DNA from: a bacterium
GTDB lineage: Bacteria > Bacillota > Bacilli > Lactobacillales > Streptococcaceae
Reading direction: 5' to 3'
NCBI GenBank assembly: GCA_905221115.1
Contig: CAJNBX010000002.1
Location: 62,001-126,000 of the forward strand
DNA: 64,000 nucleotides
Positions within the stretch are counted from its first letter, which is position 1. Each line of letters begins with the position of its first letter. The notes beneath the pieces are model-generated. The model searched no databases. It had not been told where the DNA came from and was given only the letters and a program-made list of their open reading frames with translations. Shown piece after piece: positions 45,996 to 55,030 of this stretch. A program made the position numbers and the translations under genes.

Positions 45996-46004
45996 AAAGA
46001 CAAG

Positions 46005-46037
46005 AAAAAGAGGACTGGTTTGTGTCCTCAGTCCTCG
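46005..46037 (-). terminator. Terminator after cls
   Basis: On the minus strand GAGGACTG...CAGTCCTC is followed by TTTTTC, just after the cls stop and before the combox. Confidence 0.9.
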
Positions 46038-46042
46038 ATTTC

Positions 46043-47575
46043 TTATAAGATAGGGGCGAATAACTGGGCAATTTCCTTAATCAATTTCTGATACCAGCTA
46101 TTTTTTATCGTATGAGGGAAAATTTCTTGCGATGCTGAAAAAATCTCTTGAAAATCTTTTTGAATCTCAGTGATTGATTCTGTTTTATATAGCAAGACTG
46201 CATTTTCATAGTGGTGAAGCAAACTTCTATAATCTAAGTTAATGGTCCCAACTGCAGCAAAGTCCTTATCCACTAGGATTTGTTTACTGTGGATAAAGCC
46301 TGGACTATACTCAAAAATCCTTACTCCCGCCGACAACAAATCCGAATAGGCCCCTCTTGTTATGAGCTGGATTAATTTCTTATCTGGAATGAAAGGGGTC
46401 ACGATGCGGACATCAACACCCCTCATGGCCGCATTTTTAATACTCTCTGTTAAATCATAGTCAATAATCAAATAGGGGGTTGTGATATAGACTGAATCGG
46501 TAGCCTGATTAATCAAACTTTGATAGACTTTTTTCCCTACCTGGGTACGGAAGATGGGCTTGGGTCCACTACCGTAAGGAATGCACAGTCCTTGGCCAGA
46601 ACAAGGCTGATTTTCCAAGTGATACTGGTCAAAATCGCTGATTTCCCCACGATTGATGTACCAAGTCATCAAAAAGAGACGGGTTAGAGCCTTGACACCA
46701 GGGCCATCTATGCGAATCCCACTGTCCTTCCAATATCCAAAGCGTTCTACATGATTGATGTACTCATCGGCTAAGTTAATACCTCCTGTATAAGCTACCT
46801 GACCATCTATGACAAGGATTTTCCGATGATCCCGATTGTTGTAAGCCACCGTCAAACGAGGGATCACCTTGTTAAACTTATGGGCTTCAATCCCTCGACT
46901 ACGAAGCTGAATAGTATAATCTCCAGGCAAAGTTGCCATACAACCGATATCATCATAGAGCATCTTGATCTCTACACCCTGAGCTGCCTTTTGCTCTAGT
47001 ATATCTAATATGCTATTCCACATCAGACCTTCTTCGACAATATAGTACTCTAGAAAGATAAATTTCTCAGCTTTCTTGAGGTCTTCCAACATATGTTGCC
47101 ACATGCTTTCACCCGAAGAAAAGAATTGTGAGTCTGTTCGGTCATAGACGTCGGCATTGCTATCCATACTTAACAAAGATTTGATAACTCCATAAGCCGC
47201 CTTATCCTCTTCTTTCAATTTCTGGCGGAGTGCTTTACTGTTATCCTCCCGAAAATGCATAGAACCAAGTTTGTCCAACTGCTTGATTTCTTTTTTGGAC
47301 AATCGCCTTTCACCAAACATCAGATAGAGCAAGGGGCCAATGACAGGAACAAAAGTCACCACTAGCCACATTACCTTGCTTTCAGGCGCCATGGAACGAT
47401 TTACAATCGCTACGATAGTCGCCATACTCATAAAGATTAAGAGAATAACCCATAGAATAGGAGCCATGCGCCCTAAATAAAGAAAGAGACCAAAAACAAG
47501 ACACAGTTCAAGCAGCATAATCGAAAGACTAAAGCCATACTTGGACATTAATAATTGAAATTTTCTATATTTCAT
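46043..47575 (-). CDS. cls: Cardiolipin synthase
   Basis: The enzyme condenses two phosphatidylglycerols to cardiolipin at the membrane. The 510-residue protein has two N-terminal transmembrane helices and a PLDc_N region (TIVAIVNRSMAPESKVMWLV). Two phospholipase D HKD motifs are visible: HRKILVIDGQVAYTGG and HSKQILVDKDFAAVGTINLD. It begins MKYRKFQLLMSKYGFS with GGAGGGGAT upstream. It is monocistronic by flanking terminators. Confidence 0.96.
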   Translation of the reverse strand: MKYRKFQLLMSKYGFSLSIMLLELCLVFGLFLYLGRMAPILWVILLIFMSMATIVAIVNRSMAPESKVMWLVVTFVPVIGPLLYLMFGERRLSKKEIKQLDKLGSMHFREDNSKALRQKLKEEDKAAYGVIKSLLSMDSNADVYDRTDSQFFSSGESMWQHMLEDLKKAEKFIFLEYYIVEEGLMWNSILDILEQKAAQGVEIKMLYDDIGCMATLPGDYTIQLRSRGIEAHKFNKVIPRLTVAYNNRDHRKILVIDGQVAYTGGINLADEYINHVERFGYWKDSGIRIDGPGVKALTRLFLMTWYINRGEISDFDQYHLENQPCSGQGLCIPYGSGPKPIFRTQVGKKVYQSLINQATDSVYITTPYLIIDYDLTESIKNAAMRGVDVRIVTPFIPDKKLIQLITRGAYSDLLSAGVRIFEYSPGFIHSKQILVDKDFAAVGTINLDYRSLLHHYENAVLLYKTESITEIQKDFQEIFSASQEIFPHTIKNSWYQKLIKEIAQLFAPIL

Positions 47576-47679
47576 ATCCCCTCCTTGATAGTTTGAATGG
47601 TAAAAACAGGTAATTAAAACTAGTATAACTCAGGTATTCGGTAGAAGGCAAGTATTTATAATCATTTTTCTGAGCAAAA

Positions 47680-47706
47680 GCAAAAGAGACCGAAAATTCC
47701 AGTCTC
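47680..47706 (-). terminator. Terminator after the lipoprotein gene
   Basis: On the minus strand GAGACTG-GAATTTTC-GGTCTC has one mismatch and is followed by TTTTGC. Confidence 0.75.
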
Positions 47707-47714
47707 CTCCTAGT

Positions 47715-48152
47715 CTATTTTGATAAAACGATGCGATCAAACGCTTCTCTATCCATATCGTCGATAATCATCTGATTACCATTGATTGCATAAATCTTGA
47801 CATCATCACCAATAATCATGCGTTGATTAGCAGCGTCAAAGCTAACCTGCTTGATTTCTTGTTCCCCGTCAGTTTCTACCTGAGTCCAAGTACCAGTTGT
47901 TCCAGTTACCACTAAAGTGATACGGTCTCCTTCGTCCTGACCAGTATAAGTTCCATCAATATTAGTTGGTTGAGCCTCAGGCGCATTTTGTGAAGAACTT
48001 GTTGCTGCCTGGTTGCTATTTTCTGTAGAAGATGAAGTAGCAGGTTGTAATTGCTGAGTTTGTTGTGTTTGCGGTTGAGCTGCTGGTTGTTGAACCTGTT
48101 GAGCTCTCTGTGAACAAGCTACTAAGAGACTAAGACTTGCTAGAGAGGTCAA
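47715..48152 (-). CDS. Putative secreted lipoprotein with short signal (TTG start)
   Basis: The 145-residue protein begins (L)TSLASLSLLVACSQRAQQ, with a lipobox LVAC. A Gln/Thr/Ser-rich stretch (about residues 18-60) is followed by a compact beta-rich C-terminal domain (GTYTGQDEGDRITLVVTGT). The start is TTG, overlapping the folC stop (TTGA). The signal is only about 12 residues and lacks the usual N-terminal Lys/Arg, because an in-frame TGA lies four codons upstream. Either translation is coupled to folC from this TTG, or the signal peptide has been truncated. Function unknown. Confidence 0.7.
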   Translation of the reverse strand: MTSLASLSLLVACSQRAQQVQQPAAQPQTQQTQQLQPATSSSTENSNQAATSSSQNAPEAQPTNIDGTYTGQDEGDRITLVVTGTTGTWTQVETDGEQEIKQVSFDAANQRMIIGDDVKIYAINGNQMIIDDMDREAFDRIVLSK

Positions 48153-49399
48153 TTTATCTGCTCATGCCCCAGTATGTGGCTCCGTACTTCTGAGATAAAA
48201 TAGAGAGACCCTGTAATGAATAACAAGTCCTTGGTATCGGCTCTTTCTTCAAAACTGCTGATAAATTCTCGGTAAGAGGGAATTACATGGTAACCTGTTA
48301 CATCTATCTCGTCCAGAGAACCTTGATAGTCAAAACCAGTCACCTCGAGTTCCACCTGAGGCAAATTCTCAGTCAGGTAACCCAACATTCCTTGATAATC
48401 CTTACGTTTCAAGGCTCCAAATAGGATTTGAGGACGATATCCTTCCTGCTCTTTTTCTTTGATAAACTCAACCAAGCGAATCAAGGCAGGGAGGTTATGG
48501 GCACCGTCCAAGTATATCTTCGGACGAATACGCTCCAAGCGACCAGCCCAATGGGTCTTCTCCAAAGCCTGTCTTACAACCTGCTCATCAACAACTTCCT
48601 TTCCTTCCCTCATAAAAAGAAGAAAAGTTTGTAGCGCCAAGGCCGCATTCTCCTGCTGATAAGCTCCTTCTAAACCTATTTTCAACTGTGAAAGGTTAAC
48701 CAAAGAGCTTGAAAAATTCCCATTCAGCATTGAAAAATCCTGACTTGCCTGATAAAGGTCAACAGCTAAAGAGTCTGCTTCTTTCTGACAGACAAGTCTA
48801 GCTTCTGGAGGCAATTTTGCAATCACTGCCTTTTTATCAGCCTTAAAAATACCAGCTTTCTGCTCTGCGATTGCTGCTATACTGTCACCCAGAGTCTCCT
48901 GATGGTCAAGTCCGATGGAGGTGATGACGGCAATCTCTCCAGTTACCACATTGGTCGTGTCAAGTAAGCCACCAATTCCCACTTCTAGTAAAACCAAGTC
49001 CACCTCTTGCTCTCTAAAATAAAGAAAAGCAATCAAGGTCAGCAATTCAAAAAAGGACAACTGATCATGGGTTTGCAAAAGCGTCTTTTCCATCTCCTTG
49101 ATCTGCTCAGCTAAACGGATAAAGTCTGCATCAGCTATTGGTTGTCCATTAATGCAGATTCGGTCATTGATGGAGACGATATGAGGGGAGGTAAAGGTCG
49201 CAACTTTTTTGCCATGTCCCATAAATAACTCCCTCATAAAAGCAATGGTAGATCCTTTCCCATTAGTCCCTGTTACGTGGATAATAGGGTAAGACCGCTC
49301 AGGATTTCCGAACAAATCCACCGCTTGCTGTATTCGGCCCAAACCTGACCTAAAATTCAAACCAATCCGACTATGGAGCCATTCTTCTACTTCAAACAT
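48149..49399 (-). CDS. folC: Bifunctional folylpolyglutamate/dihydrofolate synthase
   Basis: This Mur-ligase-like enzyme adds glutamate to folates. The 416-residue protein has the P-loop HVTGTNGKGSTIAFM near residue 48 and the family blocks FTSPHIVSINDRICINGQPI and EVGIGGLLDTTNVV. The C-terminal domain contains LDGAHNLPAL. I chose the ATG at 49399 (MFEVEEWL) because AAGGAG lies 6 nt before it; an ATG two codons upstream overlaps the Shine-Dalgarno. The downstream lipoprotein gene starts within the folC stop. Confidence 0.95.
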   Translation of the reverse strand: MFEVEEWLHSRIGLNFRSGLGRIQQAVDLFGNPERSYPIIHVTGTNGKGSTIAFMRELFMGHGKKVATFTSPHIVSINDRICINGQPIADADFIRLAEQIKEMEKTLLQTHDQLSFFELLTLIAFLYFREQEVDLVLLEVGIGGLLDTTNVVTGEIAVITSIGLDHQETLGDSIAAIAEQKAGIFKADKKAVIAKLPPEARLVCQKEADSLAVDLYQASQDFSMLNGNFSSSLVNLSQLKIGLEGAYQQENAALALQTFLLFMREGKEVVDEQVVRQALEKTHWAGRLERIRPKIYLDGAHNLPALIRLVEFIKEKEQEGYRPQILFGALKRKDYQGMLGYLTENLPQVELEVTGFDYQGSLDEIDVTGYHVIPSYREFISSFEERADTKDLLFITGSLYFISEVRSHILGHEQIN

Positions 49400-49452
49400 A
49401 TACATCTCCTTGACAAAAGTCTAATCAATTATCTAGCAAAATTCCGTAGATA

Positions 49453-49487
49453 ACAAAAAACGAGGTCAGGATTTTCGTCCCGACCTC
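49453..49487 (-). terminator. Terminator of the ireB-ruvX-DUF1292 operon or of the palindrome array
   Basis: On the minus strand GAGGTCGGGAC-GAAAATC-CTGACCTC is followed by GTTTTTTG. Confidence 0.85.
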
Positions 49488-49519
49488 TTACCTGGTTAGC
49501 TAATAACTAGCTACTATGA

Positions 49520-49760
49520 ATATTAACGTAGGGTAAAACATCCACTGAATGTGCCTGCGTTTCTAATTTCTAGGAGTTGGGCTGATACAGTCTCCCATAC
49601 TTACTTATGGTCTTTATTTTTAGCGTAAGGGTAAAAATGTTCACTGAACATACCAGCTCTTTTTTATTTCAAAGAGCTGGGCTAAAAACGTCCCCCGGAC
49701 GTTCCAACTCTTCCCAATTTCTGGGAGTTGGGGTGATACAGTCTCCCAGACTGTATCACT
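49520..49760. repeat. Palindrome array with tandem hairpin units
   Basis: About 240 bp of intergenic DNA are made almost entirely of short inverted repeats. They include AATGTTCACTGAACAT, AACGTCCCCCGGACGTT, CCAGCTCTTTTTTATTTCAA with AGAGCTGG, CCAACTCTTCCC with GGGAGTTGG, and GATACAGTCTCCCAGACTGT. The partial blocks GGAGTTGGGCTGATACAGTC and GGAGTTGGGGTGATACAGTC repeat about 160 bp apart. It may be a pneumococcal SPRITE-like repeat, but I cannot confirm this. It ends at the DUF1292 stop codon. Confidence 0.5.
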
Positions 49761-50061
49761 CCTCCATAAAGCTATTGAAGACTTCTTCAATCATGTTCCA
49801 TTCGTCTTCTGAGTCTTCTGGGATTGGTTGCAATTCACCTTCTGTTCCATCTTCGTTTTCGATGAATGAGTAAGCTTGGATTTCAACTTGTCCGTCTTCG
49901 TCTTCTTCTGCGTTAACTGGTACTAGAAGAACATAGTTTTTACCAAATTCTTCTTTTCCGTCAATCGTCAAAAGGATTTCAAACAAGGTTTCATTTCCTT
50001 GCTCATCTACTAGTGTGATTAGTTCACGTTCTTCGTGCTCGTGGTTATGATCGTGTGACAT
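49756..50061 (-). CDS. DUF1292 family protein (UPF0473)
   Basis: This acidic 101-residue protein begins [20 protein letters not shown], with a His-rich N-terminus that could bind metal, and the DUF1292 core [20 protein letters not shown] followed by [20 protein letters not shown]. It always follows ruvX (yqgF) and ireB in Firmicutes. Function is unknown. The last codons overlap the start of the palindrome array. Confidence 0.93.
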   Translation of the reverse strand: MSHDHNHEHEERELITLVDEQGNETLFEILLTIDGKEEFGKNYVLLVPVNAEEDEDGQVEIQAYSFIENEDGTEGELQPIPEDSEDEWNMIEEVFNSFMEE

Positions 50062-50076
50062 AGCCTCTCCTTTATA

Positions 50077-50496
50077 TTAAAATTTTCTATCTAAATAATT
50101 TTGTAAAATCAGCTGAGCTGCTAATTTATCAATGACTTTCTTACGCTTGTTACGGCTGATATCTGCTTGTTCAATCAACATACGCTCTGCAGCCACTGTT
50201 GTCAAGCGTTCATCTTGATAGTCTACTGGTAAACCAAAAAGCTCTTCTAGCTTTGCTCCGTATACTTGACTAGCTTCCACGCGCGGTCCACTTGTATTGT
50301 TCATGTTTTTAGGCAAGCCCACTACAAATCGTTCCACCTTGTAAACATCAACCAATTCCTTAACGCGGTCGAAACCAAATTGACCTTGCTCCTCATTAAT
50401 TTGGATGATTTCAAGTCCTTGAGCTGTAAAACCAAGCGGATCGCTAATGGCTACCCCTACCGTTTTTGAACCGACGTCCAATCCCATAATTCTCAT
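50077..50496 (-). CDS. ruvX: Holliday junction resolvase-like RNase RuvX (YqgF)
   Basis: This 139-residue RNase H-fold protein processes 16S rRNA 5' ends in bacteria. It begins [20 protein letters not shown] with the first catalytic Asp, has [20 protein letters not shown] and ends in [18 protein letters not shown] with the C-terminal Asp. It lies between ireB (3 bp gap) and the DUF1292 gene (15 bp gap). Confidence 0.96.
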   Translation of the reverse strand: MRIMGLDVGSKTVGVAISDPLGFTAQGLEIIQINEEQGQFGFDRVKELVDVYKVERFVVGLPKNMNNTSGPRVEASQVYGAKLEELFGLPVDYQDERLTTVAAERMLIEQADISRNKRKKVIDKLAAQLILQNYLDRKF

Positions 50497-50499
50497 AGG

Positions 50500-50766
50500 T
50501 TATAGATCGACTCCTTGTCCTTTAAGGTAGTAGCGGACCAATTCCTCAACGATCTCATCACGCTCATACTTACGGATTTGATTTCGTGCATTATTATAAC
50601 GAGGAACGTAGGCAGGGTCTCCACTCAATACGTAACCTACGATTTGGTTGATTGGGTTGTAGCCCTTATCGTTCAACGAAGCATAGACATCTGTCAAAGT
50701 TTCGCTAATTTCTTTTTTATTGGAATCGTCCAATTTAAAACGTACTGTTTCTTCAGTAAATCCCAT
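50500..50766 (-). CDS. ireB: IreB family regulatory phosphoprotein (UPF0297)
   Basis: The 88-residue protein begins [20 protein letters not shown] and contains [20 protein letters not shown], the UPF0297 signature. IreB in Enterococcus is phosphorylated by the Ser/Thr kinase IreK and regulates cephalosporin resistance. In streptococci StkP would be the corresponding kinase, which is inference. The Thr residues near the N-terminus (TEET) are the candidate phosphosites. It is the first gene of ireB-ruvX-DUF1292. Confidence 0.93.
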
Positions 50767-50852
50767 TCTAACACCCTCTTTCCTTAGAATAGTACCATTA
50801 TAGCATAATTCCTTACGTTCTACAATTCAGGCAGTCTATTTATTTGGATTTT

Positions 50853-51422
50853 CTACTGTTCTGTCGCACCATTTGCCAATCTGTCTGAAATATATTTGCT
50901 TGGTTCATTTTTCAAAAGATTTTCCAAGCCAATATTCTTCAAATATTCCAACTGGGAAGCCTTTTTGACGTCCAAAACTTGAAAATCAAAACTAGTCGTT
51001 GTTTGAAGTTCTGTCGCACTCAATAGTTTAGTTTCAAGCTTAAATCCTGCTAATTTACGAGCTTCTATGATAGCCTCATCCTTCTCCTCTGCCTCGAGAA
51101 GAGCTTTTTGAGTTTCTTCCACTCCATGTTGGTCAATATAGGTCTTCAACTCATCAGAGACTGGACGCTTTTGTTGAATGCTTAAGCTCAAAAAAGTCTT
51201 GTCTTTGTATGTAATGGTTTGGGTTTGCTGGCTGCCATCATCTGACTTGGGCAAGACCAAAGTCTTGGTCACAACTGTATTCTTCTCAGCATTTTCAATA
51301 ACTGGCAATGCCGACTGAAGCGTATCCTTTTCTGTTTTTGTAGCTGGTCCAGTTTCTTTTTTCTGTCCGCAACCAACCAGGACAAAAAGGAAAGCTAGAC
51401 TAACAAGAACAATTTTTTTCAT
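50853..51422 (-). CDS. DUF1307/YehR-like lipoprotein
   Basis: The 189-residue secreted lipoprotein begins MKKIVLVSLAFLFVLVGCGQ, with a clear lipobox LVGC. The mature part is about 170 residues, Lys/Glu-rich, with TYKDKTFLSLSIQQKRPVSD and KLAGFKLETKLLSATELQTT, consistent with the YehR/DUF1307 family. Function unknown. It has AAGAAAGAAATG upstream. It lies between ireB and spxA in the same orientation. Confidence 0.88.
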   Translation of the reverse strand: MKKIVLVSLAFLFVLVGCGQKKETGPATKTEKDTLQSALPVIENAEKNTVVTKTLVLPKSDDGSQQTQTITYKDKTFLSLSIQQKRPVSDELKTYIDQHGVEETQKALLEAEEKDEAIIEARKLAGFKLETKLLSATELQTTTSFDFQVLDVKKASQLEYLKNIGLENLLKNEPSKYISDRLANGATEQ

Positions 51423-51446
51423 TTCTTTCTTCTTTCTTTTTGAAAT

Positions 51447-51476
51447 TAAAATAAGACTGGGAGTTGCTCCCAGCCT
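51447..51476 (-). terminator. Terminator after spxA
   Basis: On the minus strand GGCTGGGAG-CAA-CTCCCAGTC forms a 9-bp stem followed by TTATTTT. Confidence 0.88.
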
Positions 51477-51482
51477 TGATGT

Positions 51483-51881
51483 TTATAGAGCTGCACGCAA
51501 ACGTGCTTCTGCATTTTCTACATTACGGACAGAGCGTGGTAGGAAGGCACGAATATCGTCTTCCTTGTAGCCAACTTGCAGGCGTTTTTCATCTACAAGG
51601 ATTGGGCTCTTTAAAATTCTCGGTGTTTCCATAATCAGATTGAGGACTTCATTGACACTCAAATCTTCAATATCCACTCCAAGGGCTTTGGCATAGCGAT
51701 TTTTAGACGAAACGATGCTGGCTATTCCGTTATCTGTTTTGGTTAGAATATCCAGTAATTCTTCTCTCGTAATTCCTTCTTTACCAAGGTTTTGTTCTTT
51801 ATAACTTAACTGGTGGGCATTGAGCCAGGTTTTTGCTTTTTTACAGCTAGTACAACTTGAGACTGTATAAATTTTAATCAT
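51483..51881 (-). CDS. spxA: Transcriptional regulator Spx (ArsC family)
   Basis: Spx proteins bind RNA polymerase alpha and redirect transcription under oxidative stress. The 132-residue protein has the redox switch CTSC at residues 10-13 (YTVSSCTSCKKAKTWL) and the ArsC-like block SPILVDEKRLQVGYKEDDIR. The conserved Arg region (TPRILKSPI) is present. Streptococci usually carry two Spx paralogs; which one this is cannot be said. It has its own terminator. Confidence 0.92.
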   Translation of the reverse strand: MIKIYTVSSCTSCKKAKTWLNAHQLSYKEQNLGKEGITREELLDILTKTDNGIASIVSSKNRYAKALGVDIEDLSVNEVLNLIMETPRILKSPILVDEKRLQVGYKEDDIRAFLPRSVRNVENAEARLRAAL

Positions 51882-52016
51882 GTACCTACCCCTTTCGCTA
51901 CATGTTACTATCAGTTTAGTCTATTATACCATAAAAAACATCCGACTTGCGACCTATTTTTAAATTTTTTTAACTTTTTTCGTCATTTTCGTACTTTTTT
52001 CTTGACAAAATGAAAT

Positions 52017-54677
52017 TTACAGCCATTCTTGATATTTCTTGATATAAATTTTTTTCACAATTGTCACGCTAATCATATACAAAATAATGATGAAAAGTAA
52101 AAAGATGAAATAAATCGATTTTAAAGGAGTTAGATGAAGTAGGATTGCGAGTGGACTGTAGGGAAGGAAGGTCACAAAGGCTGCAGCCAATAAGGTTGTC
52201 ACAAGGACTAGCCAAGCTGGACGACTTTGTAAAAAGGGAATTTTGGCTGAACGCAACATATGAATAACCATGGTCTGTGACCACATAGACTCGATAAACC
52301 AACCTGTCTGAAACAAGACAATAAATCCTACGGCAGACTCCGCTCCATGGACATAGGCTTGACCTGTTGTCATGGGTACAATGATAAAATAGAGAAAAAT
52401 AAAGGTCAAAATATCAAAGGCAGAAGAGATAGGTCCTATCCAAATCATGAAACGTGTGATGGACTTAGCTTCCCATATATGCGGATTTCTCAAAAAATCT
52501 TTGTCCACCTTGTCAAAAGGCAAGGCAATACAAGACAAATCATAGACTAGATTTAGGATAATCAAATGGACTGGTGCCATTGGTAAAAATGGCAAAAAGA
52601 TTCCAGAGACCAATAGGGATAAGATATTTCCAAAATTAGAACTCACTGTCATTTTGATATATTTAGTCATATTGGCATAGACCTTACGCCCTTCAACAAG
52701 TCCTTTTTCCAGCACCATGAGATCCTTATCAAGTAGGATAACATCAGCTGTTTCTTTGGCAATATCTACTGCTGTATCAACAGAAATCCCCACATCTGCA
52801 ACTTTCATAGAAGGAGCATCATTGATCCCATCTCCCATATAGCCAACAGCATGACCATTAGCCTTAAATTGTAAAATAATCCTCGCTTTTTGGTCAGGTG
52901 AAAGTTTGGCAAAGACTGTTACCTCCTCCACGGCTTGAGCCAATTCTTGATCACTCATCTGATCAATTTCAGATCCTAACAGCATCTGATTGATATCCAA
53001 ACCAACCTTTTCACAGACTGCTTGGGTAACTTTTTCGTTGTCTCCCGTCAAAATCTTTGTTTGAACCCCATGTTCTAACAGAGCCTTAATTGCTGGTGCT
53101 GCAGATGGTTTAGGAGGATCTAGGAAGGCTAAATAACCAGTTAGAATCATATCCCCTTCATCATCAACTGTATAGGCATGGCCTTCCCTCAAACCTGACT
53201 TATAGGCCACTCCCAAGACACGCAAACCTTGTTGATTTAGTTGTCGAACTTCTGCTAAAATTTCTTCTCTAATAGCATCTGTCAAGGGAGTAATCACTCC
53301 TTGATATTCCGCATAACTAGAAATCGTCAACATTTCCTCTAGGGCACCCTTGGTTACCAAACTAACAACTTCGTGTTCATCCTTAACGATAACACTCATA
53401 CGTCTACGTTCAAAATCAAAGGGAAGCTCATCTATTTTTTGAAAAGTTTGAGCCAGATTTTGCAAGAGGGTGTGTTCTTTGGCTTCCTTTTCAGTCCGTT
53501 TGATGATGGCTCTGTCCATCAAATTTTTCAAGCCCGTTTGAAAATAAGAATTGAGATAAGCTCGTCTCAAGACAGTCAAATCCAAGCGTCCGTGGATGTC
53601 CAAGGGATATTCAAGGACAATTTCGTCTTGGGTTAGAGTTCCTGTCTTATCTGTACACAAAATATCAATCGCCCCTAAGTCCTGTATGGCATTGAGTTTC
53701 TTGATAACTACTTTTTCCTTGGCCATAATGATGGAGCCCTTTGCTAGACTGGCCGTGATAATCATAGGAAGCATCTCAGGTGTCAATCCAACACCAACAC
53801 TCAAAGCAAATACGCCAGCTTCTAACCAATCTCCATCTGTTAAACCATTGGACAAGAAAACGATGGGCACCATGACCAGCATCAAACGAATCAAGAGCCA
53901 CGAAATACTATTCATCTCCCGTTCAAACGAAGTAGGTTCATCATAGGTGTTCAAAGTCTGCTCAATGGCCCCCATCATGGTATCATCACCAACTGCTAAA
54001 ACCACGGCCTTGGCACTACCAGATAAGACATTGGTTCCCATAAAGGCGAGCGCTTCTGCTTCTAGCAGACTATCAGATTGTTGAACTGTTGCCTTGGTCA
54101 AGGCCAATTTTTCAACCGATTCACTTTCACCTGTCAAGCCAGACTGTTGTACAAAGAAATCACGCGACTCAAATAAAAGAAGATCTGCTGGAATCATATC
54201 TCCAGCGCTTAATTTAACCACGTCACCCACTACCAAATCATCGATAGGCACTTCTTGAATTTCTCCTTGACGAATGACAGTCGCTGTGTTGACAATCATT
54301 TTTGATAGATTGGTCGCAGCCTTATCACTACGGAGTTCTTGGACAAAGCGTATGCCACCAGAAATGAGGACTAGGACAACGATGATAATAGAAGTCGTCG
54401 GATCCTCTTGACCTGGTTTTGCCAACCAGACATTGGTCACCAAGGAAATCACGGCGATGACCAGTAAGATGATCGTAAAAGGATTGATAATGGATTCGTA
54501 AATCTTTTTGAGGATACTGTCTTCTTGACCCTTTGTGATGGTATTTTCACCATATAGGTCACGATTTTTCTCCACCTGCTCCTCAGTCAAGCCTGTTAGA
54601 CTTGTCTTATAAAAAGAGAGAGTTTCGTTTAAAGATGTATGAATAGCTGTTGCTAATCTTTCTTTTGTAGTTTTCAT
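52017..54677 (-). CDS. mgtA: Magnesium-translocating P-type ATPase (MgtA-like)
   Basis: This 886-residue P3B-type ATPase imports Mg2+ down its gradient at ATP cost. The TGES actuator motif is in QSGLTGESESVEK. The phosphorylation site is CTDKTGTLTQDEIVLEY, and the hinge is GDGINDAPSMKVADVGIS. Ten transmembrane segments are expected; the last four are clear. A Ca2+ pump assignment is possible from the family, but the M-box Mg2+ riboswitch upstream fixes Mg2+ as the likely ion. The start has AGGAGAAACC upstream. A leader ORF and competing hairpins lie in the 5'UTR. Confidence 0.95.
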   Translation of the reverse strand: MKTTKERLATAIHTSLNETLSFYKTSLTGLTEEQVEKNRDLYGENTITKGQEDSILKKIYESIINPFTIILLVIAVISLVTNVWLAKPGQEDPTTSIIIVVLVLISGGIRFVQELRSDKAATNLSKMIVNTATVIRQGEIQEVPIDDLVVGDVVKLSAGDMIPADLLLFESRDFFVQQSGLTGESESVEKLALTKATVQQSDSLLEAEALAFMGTNVLSGSAKAVVLAVGDDTMMGAIEQTLNTYDEPTSFEREMNSISWLLIRLMLVMVPIVFLSNGLTDGDWLEAGVFALSVGVGLTPEMLPMIITASLAKGSIIMAKEKVVIKKLNAIQDLGAIDILCTDKTGTLTQDEIVLEYPLDIHGRLDLTVLRRAYLNSYFQTGLKNLMDRAIIKRTEKEAKEHTLLQNLAQTFQKIDELPFDFERRRMSVIVKDEHEVVSLVTKGALEEMLTISSYAEYQGVITPLTDAIREEILAEVRQLNQQGLRVLGVAYKSGLREGHAYTVDDEGDMILTGYLAFLDPPKPSAAPAIKALLEHGVQTKILTGDNEKVTQAVCEKVGLDINQMLLGSEIDQMSDQELAQAVEEVTVFAKLSPDQKARIILQFKANGHAVGYMGDGINDAPSMKVADVGISVDTAVDIAKETADVILLDKDLMVLEKGLVEGRKVYANMTKYIKMTVSSNFGNILSLLVSGIFLPFLPMAPVHLIILNLVYDLSCIALPFDKVDKDFLRNPHIWEAKSITRFMIWIGPISSAFDILTFIFLYFIIVPMTTGQAYVHGAESAVGFIVLFQTGWFIESMWSQTMVIHMLRSAKIPFLQSRPAWLVLVTTLLAAAFVTFLPYSPLAILLHLTPLKSIYFIFLLFIIILYMISVTIVKKIYIKKYQEWL

Positions 54678-54690
54678 TGGTTTCTCCTAT

Positions 54691-54773
54691 CTGTATGAAT
54701 GATGTGTTTCATACACAGAGACCAATCACTTTATAAGGGCAGAACGACACAAATCAGCGATTGGCTGTGTATG
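54691..54773 (-). promoter_or_regulatory. Mutually exclusive hairpins between leader ORF and mgtA
   Basis: On the minus strand, segment 1 (54759-54773, CATACACAGCCAATC, inside the leader ORF) pairs with segment 2 (54708-54727, GATTGG...CTGTGTATG). Segment 2 can instead pair with segment 3 (54691-54699, TTCATACAG), which sits 5 nt before the mgtA Shine-Dalgarno. Only one of 1:2 and 2:3 can form, as in leader-peptide attenuators. Confidence 0.65.
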
Positions 54774-54802
54774 TGCGGTTCCGGATGATCGTCAATTTGC
54801 AT
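54731..54802 (-). CDS. Leader peptide upstream of mgtA (23 aa)
   Basis: The ORF reads MQIDDHPEPHIHSQSLICVV plus LPL and stops at TAA. A good RBS (AAAGGAGATAAACG) precedes it. It is rich in Pro and His. Enterobacterial mgtA has a Pro-rich leader peptide (MgtL) that couples translation to expression; this ORF is at the same place, between the riboswitch terminator and the structural gene, but its sequence is unrelated. The role is inferred from position and from the hairpins it overlaps. Confidence 0.6.
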   Translation of the reverse strand: MQIDDHPEPHIHSQSLICVVLPL

Positions 54803-54832
54803 CGTTTATCTCCTTTCTTTGATTTAAACAGT

Positions 54833-54867
54833 AGAAAATCCCACCATAAAATGGCAGGATTAAAAAA
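54833..54867 (-). terminator. Expression-platform terminator of the M-box
   Basis: On the minus strand AATCC-T-GCCAT-TTT-ATGG-T-GGGATT forms a stem followed by TTCT. It follows the aptamer by about 15 nt and is probably formed when Mg2+ is bound. Confidence 0.75.
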
Positions 54868-54881
54868 CTAATTATCTGTTT

Positions 54882-55026
54882 TTCGTTCAAGCTTTAACTC
54901 CATAGGGCAATGTAATGAGCTTAGTCTTGGCCTTCGCGACCAGGACTGTTGACCAACGAGTAGTGTCTCCACTGCTTTGCGGTAGTCATCCGTATCCCTA
55001 TGGTAGCCTCACCTACCGTTTTCGTC
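54882..55026 (-). ncRNA. M-box (ykoK) magnesium riboswitch
   Basis: The minus strand carries the M-box signature segments in order: CGGTAGGTGAGGCTACCATA near the 5' end, GGTCAACAGTCCTGGTCGCG, AAGGCCAAGACTAAGCTCAT and GAGTTAAAGCTTGAACG at the 3' end. The aptamer is about 145 nt. It controls the downstream Mg2+ ATPase through the terminator at 54833-54867. When Mg2+ is high, transcription is expected to stop before mgtA. Confidence 0.93.
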
Positions 55027-55030
55027 TTTC

